A stretch of 64,000 nt of DNA from Aphelenchoides besseyi. Taxonomy: Eukaryota; Nematoda; Chromadorea; Rhabditida; Aphelenchoididae. The DNA lies in contig JAMPIQ010000002.1 of NCBI GenBank assembly GCA_024699855.1, positions 10,602,001 to 10,666,000 on the forward strand. Direction: 5' to 3'. Under the pieces are notes generated by a model. It was not told the DNA's origin. It saw nothing but the letters and a program-made list of their open reading frames with translations, and did not search any database. Of this stretch, positions 60,435 through 64,000 are shown piece by piece. Both the position numbers and the translations under genes were made by a program. Positions within the stretch are counted from its first letter, which is position 1. Each line of letters starts with the position of its first letter.

Positions 60435-61320
60435 ATGTTTCAAGTGACTGAACAGGAACTGAAATTTCGTGCACCTTTTACTTGCTGTGTGTTTGGTTCG
60501 ACCGGATCAGGAAAGAAGAGTGATTAATCAGACTACTCGAGCAATGAAATCAGCTAATCGAACCGTCTATTTTGTCTATTATGTTCTGTTAGGTTAATTT
60601 AACGAAGATTTTATTCAAATTGAGAAACTTGGTGTTCAGTTGCACGTACGTGCGCCAACAATCGAAACATTAAACAATTTGCCTCCAAATTCGCTACTTA
60701 TAATGGACGATCTTCAAATTGAATTGAATGAGAAGGTTGTAACTCAAATATTCACAAGAATATTTCATCATCTCAAAATATCAGTTATTTTCGTTCAAAA
60801 CCTATTCGAAAAAGCAATCAAAAGTATTCGCAAGAATTGTCATTACGTTTGTTTTCCTGAAATCTAAAAACTCCAATTTACAAGTTCGTAACTTTGCTCT
60901 TCATAATTTTAGTGGTGAGGTTCCTTACTTCTTGGACGTTTATAAGTAAGCAACGGGAAATCAAAACTTTAGCTACTTATTCGTAAACAATCATCCATAA
61001 TCAAACTCGAAATTACGTAACTCGGCGATAAACGTTCGAGAAACACATCGGTCGTTCATCCCAGACACCAACTCATTCCATCGTTTTCCAACTGAGTATC
61101 TCTTCAAACGGTCGTATTTTAAATTAAGAGCTTCAAGTTTTGATATTTTGTTGGAGATCACCTTTCAATCCAAACTATCGAAAACGATTTTTGAGCAAAC
61201 TTTCAAGCAATTTGAACTTGCGAAGAATAAGAGTCGTCATTTACAGGCAGTCAACTCCTTTATCGTTTATTTCACGAGGTATGTGTTTGAAGCTAATGCT
61301 TTCGTGCAGCAATAAAATGT
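60435..61320 (+). pseudogene. Decayed packaging-ATPase gene of a virus/Polinton-like element
   Basis: The first frame carries a Walker A-like loop (GSTGSGKK) after CCVF and is then broken by a stop. A shifted frame at about 60600-60867 has a Walker B-like LLIMDDL preceded by NNLPPNS, and continues FTRIFHHLKISVIFVQNLF. Another stop-broken stretch reads on to about 61130 (FVNNHP, then FIPDTNSFHRFPTEYLF). A coding-like tail continues to about 61300. This arrangement resembles FtsK/HerA-type DNA-packaging ATPases of Polintons/Mavericks and related DNA viruses, which occur integrated in nematode genomes. At least three stops or frame changes make it non-functional. No capsid, polymerase or integrase gene was seen beside it. 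Confidence 0.5.
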
Positions 61321-61537
61321 CCACGTCTGTACGATTTTAACGAGACGTTCCAATTGAAAGACGCCGAGAAGGAGCATTCGAGTATTCCTCGGGAAACGGC
61401 ATTTTCGAGCGGAAAGTCGGCATTTTAACGATTTTTGGCCAAAAATGCTGTCGAATTTGGCATAGTCGAGTAGATAGTTGGCATCCGTTGAGCTGCTCGT
61501 GATTTTCATTTCCATTATGTTCCTTTGAACTGACCAA

Positions 61538-63188
61538 ATGTTCAAACAGATCTCCGTTTTTCTGATTCTTTTTTGTGAATCCAAAGCCCACGACTACTTG
61601 ATTCGTAAACCAGCGGATGGCAATCGGCTTGTGGACGAAGACCCGTGAGTTGACCGCTTTTTATTTTGTTTCAATTGGCCCTTTCAGAAGAAATGTCTTG
61701 AAAAATTCCATTCACTTGGCGTCTTCTATGCAACCGACTTATATTGTGGCTCTTAAGAATTTTTCCCTTGATAACATAACTTCTGCACAGAAACTGTTTG
61801 TCGATTCGCATTTTCTTCGTGTTTCAAATTTCGGAACTTTGGAGGTGAGTCATGAGTTTTCTGTCGATTACTCTTTAAACCCTTGTGTTTAGGTTCCGTC
61901 CAATGTAATTTCTGCGGAAAATGGCGTTTACTACGAAGAATATAAAAACTTGGACGAGTTTCTTGACAACTTTCTACCATCAGCCAATTCCAGATTGTTT
62001 GTCCTTTCTAATTCCAACGCCTTTGTTGAGCACGGAGTTAGAGTTAAACGTGTGACATTGAACGATGAGGAGTTGGAAGAGGAAGAACCAAAACAAAAGC
62101 AACGAAAACCACAACGTCCGTCTGCAAAAACGGGATCACGAGTTCAAAACTCTCGAAGTCAGAGTTCATCGCGCCGACTTCAGCAAGGCAAATCATACTC
62201 CTTTCCCATTGTTTTACCGCCCTTCAATCGTGGCGGGCTAACGTCCAAGAACGCTGAGCCAAAATGGGGAAGTTGTTTGTTGTACTTGGAAACAGTGGTC
62301 GTTTATGTCTTCAACAAAAAATCTGAAGAACCGTTTGGTTGTGGAGCGACAATTGGAAGTAGTGGTGATCATAAGTTCATTTTCACTAGTGATTCTGTTA
62401 ACTGCGTCGATGAAGTTGTTCCTGGCAAACCGCAATCTTTCAGGTTAATTGCGAGTTTAGTATCGATCATATTTTAGTTGCAGTTTTAATATCGATATCT
62501 CAGTTGGAAAGCCAGTTGAAGCCAAATGTCGCGATGAAACGATGTTCACAGTAGATGGAGTCATTTCTGCAAAGTGAGTTGAGACTATGCTACGGAAAAC
62601 TAAAGTTCTTTAGACTTACGTTTGAAACCAATTCCGATTCGAGTTGGAGTCTTGTAGCCGTTGAAACTGATGGGCTGCAAGTGAATGGAAACAGCGAGAA
62701 TTGGTTGAATAAGGTTTGAAATAGAGACAAAAACACGTGATGATCATTTTCAGGATTTGAGCGTTGGACGTGAAAAAGCGAATGAAATCAACGTCAAGAA
62801 TTTGAACATTGAAGCTCCATGGGACTACAACTTTGGTTGTTCACGAACAAAAACTGCAGTGTTTAGCACAAACGACGACGACTACGAGATTGGATTGGCA
62901 TTCGAAAACTTTCAGGTAGAATCGGTTTAATTAATCATTGTCAATGCTTATTTTCAGATTCAACCGTCAAACTACTTAGTGGACGAGGAAACCGGCCATG
63001 TTCGATTTACGTTACGCACACAAGATTGTGTTGGTGTGTTTAGTGCCGCATCGTTGATGGGAATTATTGTCAGTCTTATCCTTGCCATGGTCTTCATTTT
63101 CGGCTTCCTGATGCTAAACTCTGTGCAGAGTGTTGGTCGTTTTGACGATCCGAAACAAAAACAACTTGTCATTAATGCCAAGGAGTGA
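61538..63188 (+). CDS. vha-19: V-ATPase accessory subunit S1 (ATP6AP1/Ac45), vha-19-like
   Basis: Eight or so exons run from MFKQISVFLILFCESKAHD (signal peptide) to QKQLVINAKE, with a stop at 63186-63188. The luminal region is about 400 residues. It contains a furin-type site (VRVKR) followed by a very acidic/basic linker, as Ac45 is cleaved by furin. A second luminal domain has cysteines (SCLLYLETV, FGCGATIGSS, NCVDEV, KCRDE, GCSRTK, DC). A C-terminal membrane helix (LMGIIVSLILAMVFIFGFLM) precedes the family-typical SVGRFDDPK cytoplasmic tail. The protein assists assembly and trafficking of the vacuolar proton pump. The RFDDPK tail makes the family call firm. Confidence 0.85.
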
Positions 63189-63720
63189 TAGTTTCATTTC
63201 AATTACGCCGTCGATTTCAAACTTCTTATTTGTGATCTCCGCTTGGGCATAGTCAAAAAATTTAAACAATCTCGTAACATTTCGATCTCAATTTCCATGT
63301 TTTCGCATAGTAAACAGTTTTGACCAGAACTCGTATCTTCGGAACACGTAAACAAACTGAATTTATTTCAGATCATATACAACTTTTAGTAGAAGAAGTC
63401 CTTAGTTTCTTCAATCTTCTTGTTTATGTCATAGCTTTTTATGTACAAACCCGACAATCGTTATTATGTGGACGATGAACCGAAAAATGTTACAAGTCTT
63501 TGAGAGTATTTTAATCTTAAGGCAAAAATTGGCTAGATAAAAATCTTGTAACATAAAAGAGAAAGACCCACAAAATACTGAAAAAATACAAACAAATGAA
63601 GATCATCAAAAATGTAAAGCTACTTATGGCAGCAGTAAAAACGTGAATTGAATGAAATGGATAACATTTTGTTAGATGTAAATGATAGTAACTTTTAATC
63701 AATAAAATTTGGCACTTGCT
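63189..63720. other. Convergent intergenic region
   Basis: 3' flanks of the V-ATPase subunit gene (+) and the zinc-finger gene (-). AT-rich with no supported gene. Confidence 0.4.
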
Positions 63721-63942
63721 TCAACTGTGCATAAGAATTGGACGTTGTTGTTTGCAGTTTTGACAAACCCACTCACATCGTGGATCTCTTAGAAACATAA
63801 CAAAAGATTCGGGACTCAAACCGGCACACTCCTGAAAAGTAACGGTAAAAACAGATTCTAAATAAGCTTCCCACTTACCGGATGATAACCATAGCCACAG
63901 CCTTGACCTAATGCCGTACATCGAATTCCACGTTTGTCGCTC
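63721..63942 (-). CDS. 3' end of a PHD-like zinc-finger gene (runs off the window)
   Basis: Two terminal exons read SDKRGIRCTALGQGCGYGYHP (to a donor near 63880) then ECAGLSPESFVMFLRDPRCE and WVCQNCKQQRPILMHS, with a stop at 63721. The H-x2-C-x-GL and final W-x-C-x2-C pattern resembles the second half of a PHD finger. Upstream zinc ligands would lie beyond the window or in earlier exons. PHD fingers bind histone tails. Which protein this belongs to is unknown. Confidence 0.55.
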   Translation of the reverse strand, partial: ERQTWNSMYGIRSRLWLWLSSGKWEAYLESVFTVTFQECAGLSPESFVMFLRDPRCEWVCQNCKQQRPILMHS

Positions 63943-64000
63943 TAAATTTTGAACATCAAAAAATGGAAATAGAGTTTTGTTTACCGTAATTAGCTTTCTA

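Noticed and set aside
1..64000. CRISPR arrays, rRNA genes, bacterial operons
   Set aside because: No regularly spaced repeats and no rRNA-like sequence were seen. Spliced genes show that this is eukaryotic nuclear DNA. tRNA genes were looked for by eye only and none was recognised, which is not a proof of absence.

Overview
The window is nuclear DNA of an animal, almost certainly a nematode. Genes are densely packed on both strands, introns are mostly 40-60 bp with GT...TTTCAG borders, and the gene set is nematode-like: FMRFamide-like precursors of the flp-2 and flp-3 type, an RPamide precursor, a ZP/cuticlin-like protein, a CX-module protein, a TWK-type potassium channel, an hsp-25-like small heat shock protein and an ATP6AP1/vha-19-like V-ATPase accessory subunit. 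The species cannot be named from the sequence. All CDS spans below run from start codon to stop codon and include introns. Splice sites were placed by eye from reading frame and GT/AG signals.

Layout. 0.4-5 kb: a small TNFR-like receptor (+), a ZP-domain membrane protein (-), and a poorly resolved gene (-). 5-7.3 kb: mostly non-coding, with one possible signal-peptide exon. 7.3-10.1 kb: an Ig-domain membrane protein with two possible C-termini. 10.6-13.4 kb: a 3-beta-HSD-like enzyme and a two-pore K+ channel with unusual filters (both -). 14.7-18.5 kb: a secreted three-MAM-domain protein (+) converging on NDUFA8 (-). 19-20.7 kb: a TMEM55-type phosphatase and a 5'-truncated NUDT14-like gene. 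20.9-25.8 kb: a gene desert holding an internally deleted mariner-like element, followed by a FoxG (fkh-2-like) forkhead gene. 27-29.4 kb: degraded or weak fragments. 29.5-33.4 kb: a repeat-rich chitin-binding secreted protein and a tetraspanin. 34-43 kb: hsp-25-like, BBS4, an RPamide neuropeptide precursor and a WIPI3/4 autophagy protein. 43.3-45.1 kb: an LRR membrane protein. 45.35-57.1 kb: a very large glutamate synthase gene (-) whose introns hold three complete genes on the opposite strand (flp-2, flp-3 and a CX-module gene). 57-61.3 kb: intergenic DNA with a mariner transposase remnant and a decayed virus/Polinton-like packaging-ATPase remnant. 61.5-63.2 kb: vha-19-like. 63.7 kb to the end: the last exons of a PHD-like zinc-finger gene running off the window.

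There is no operon-like functional cluster. The most notable features are the nesting of two neuropeptide genes in one intron of glutamate synthase, a K2P channel in which both selectivity filters depart from the consensus, an RPamide precursor in which both amidation motifs are split by an intron at the same codon position, a single-CRD TNFR-like receptor, and several gene or element relics.
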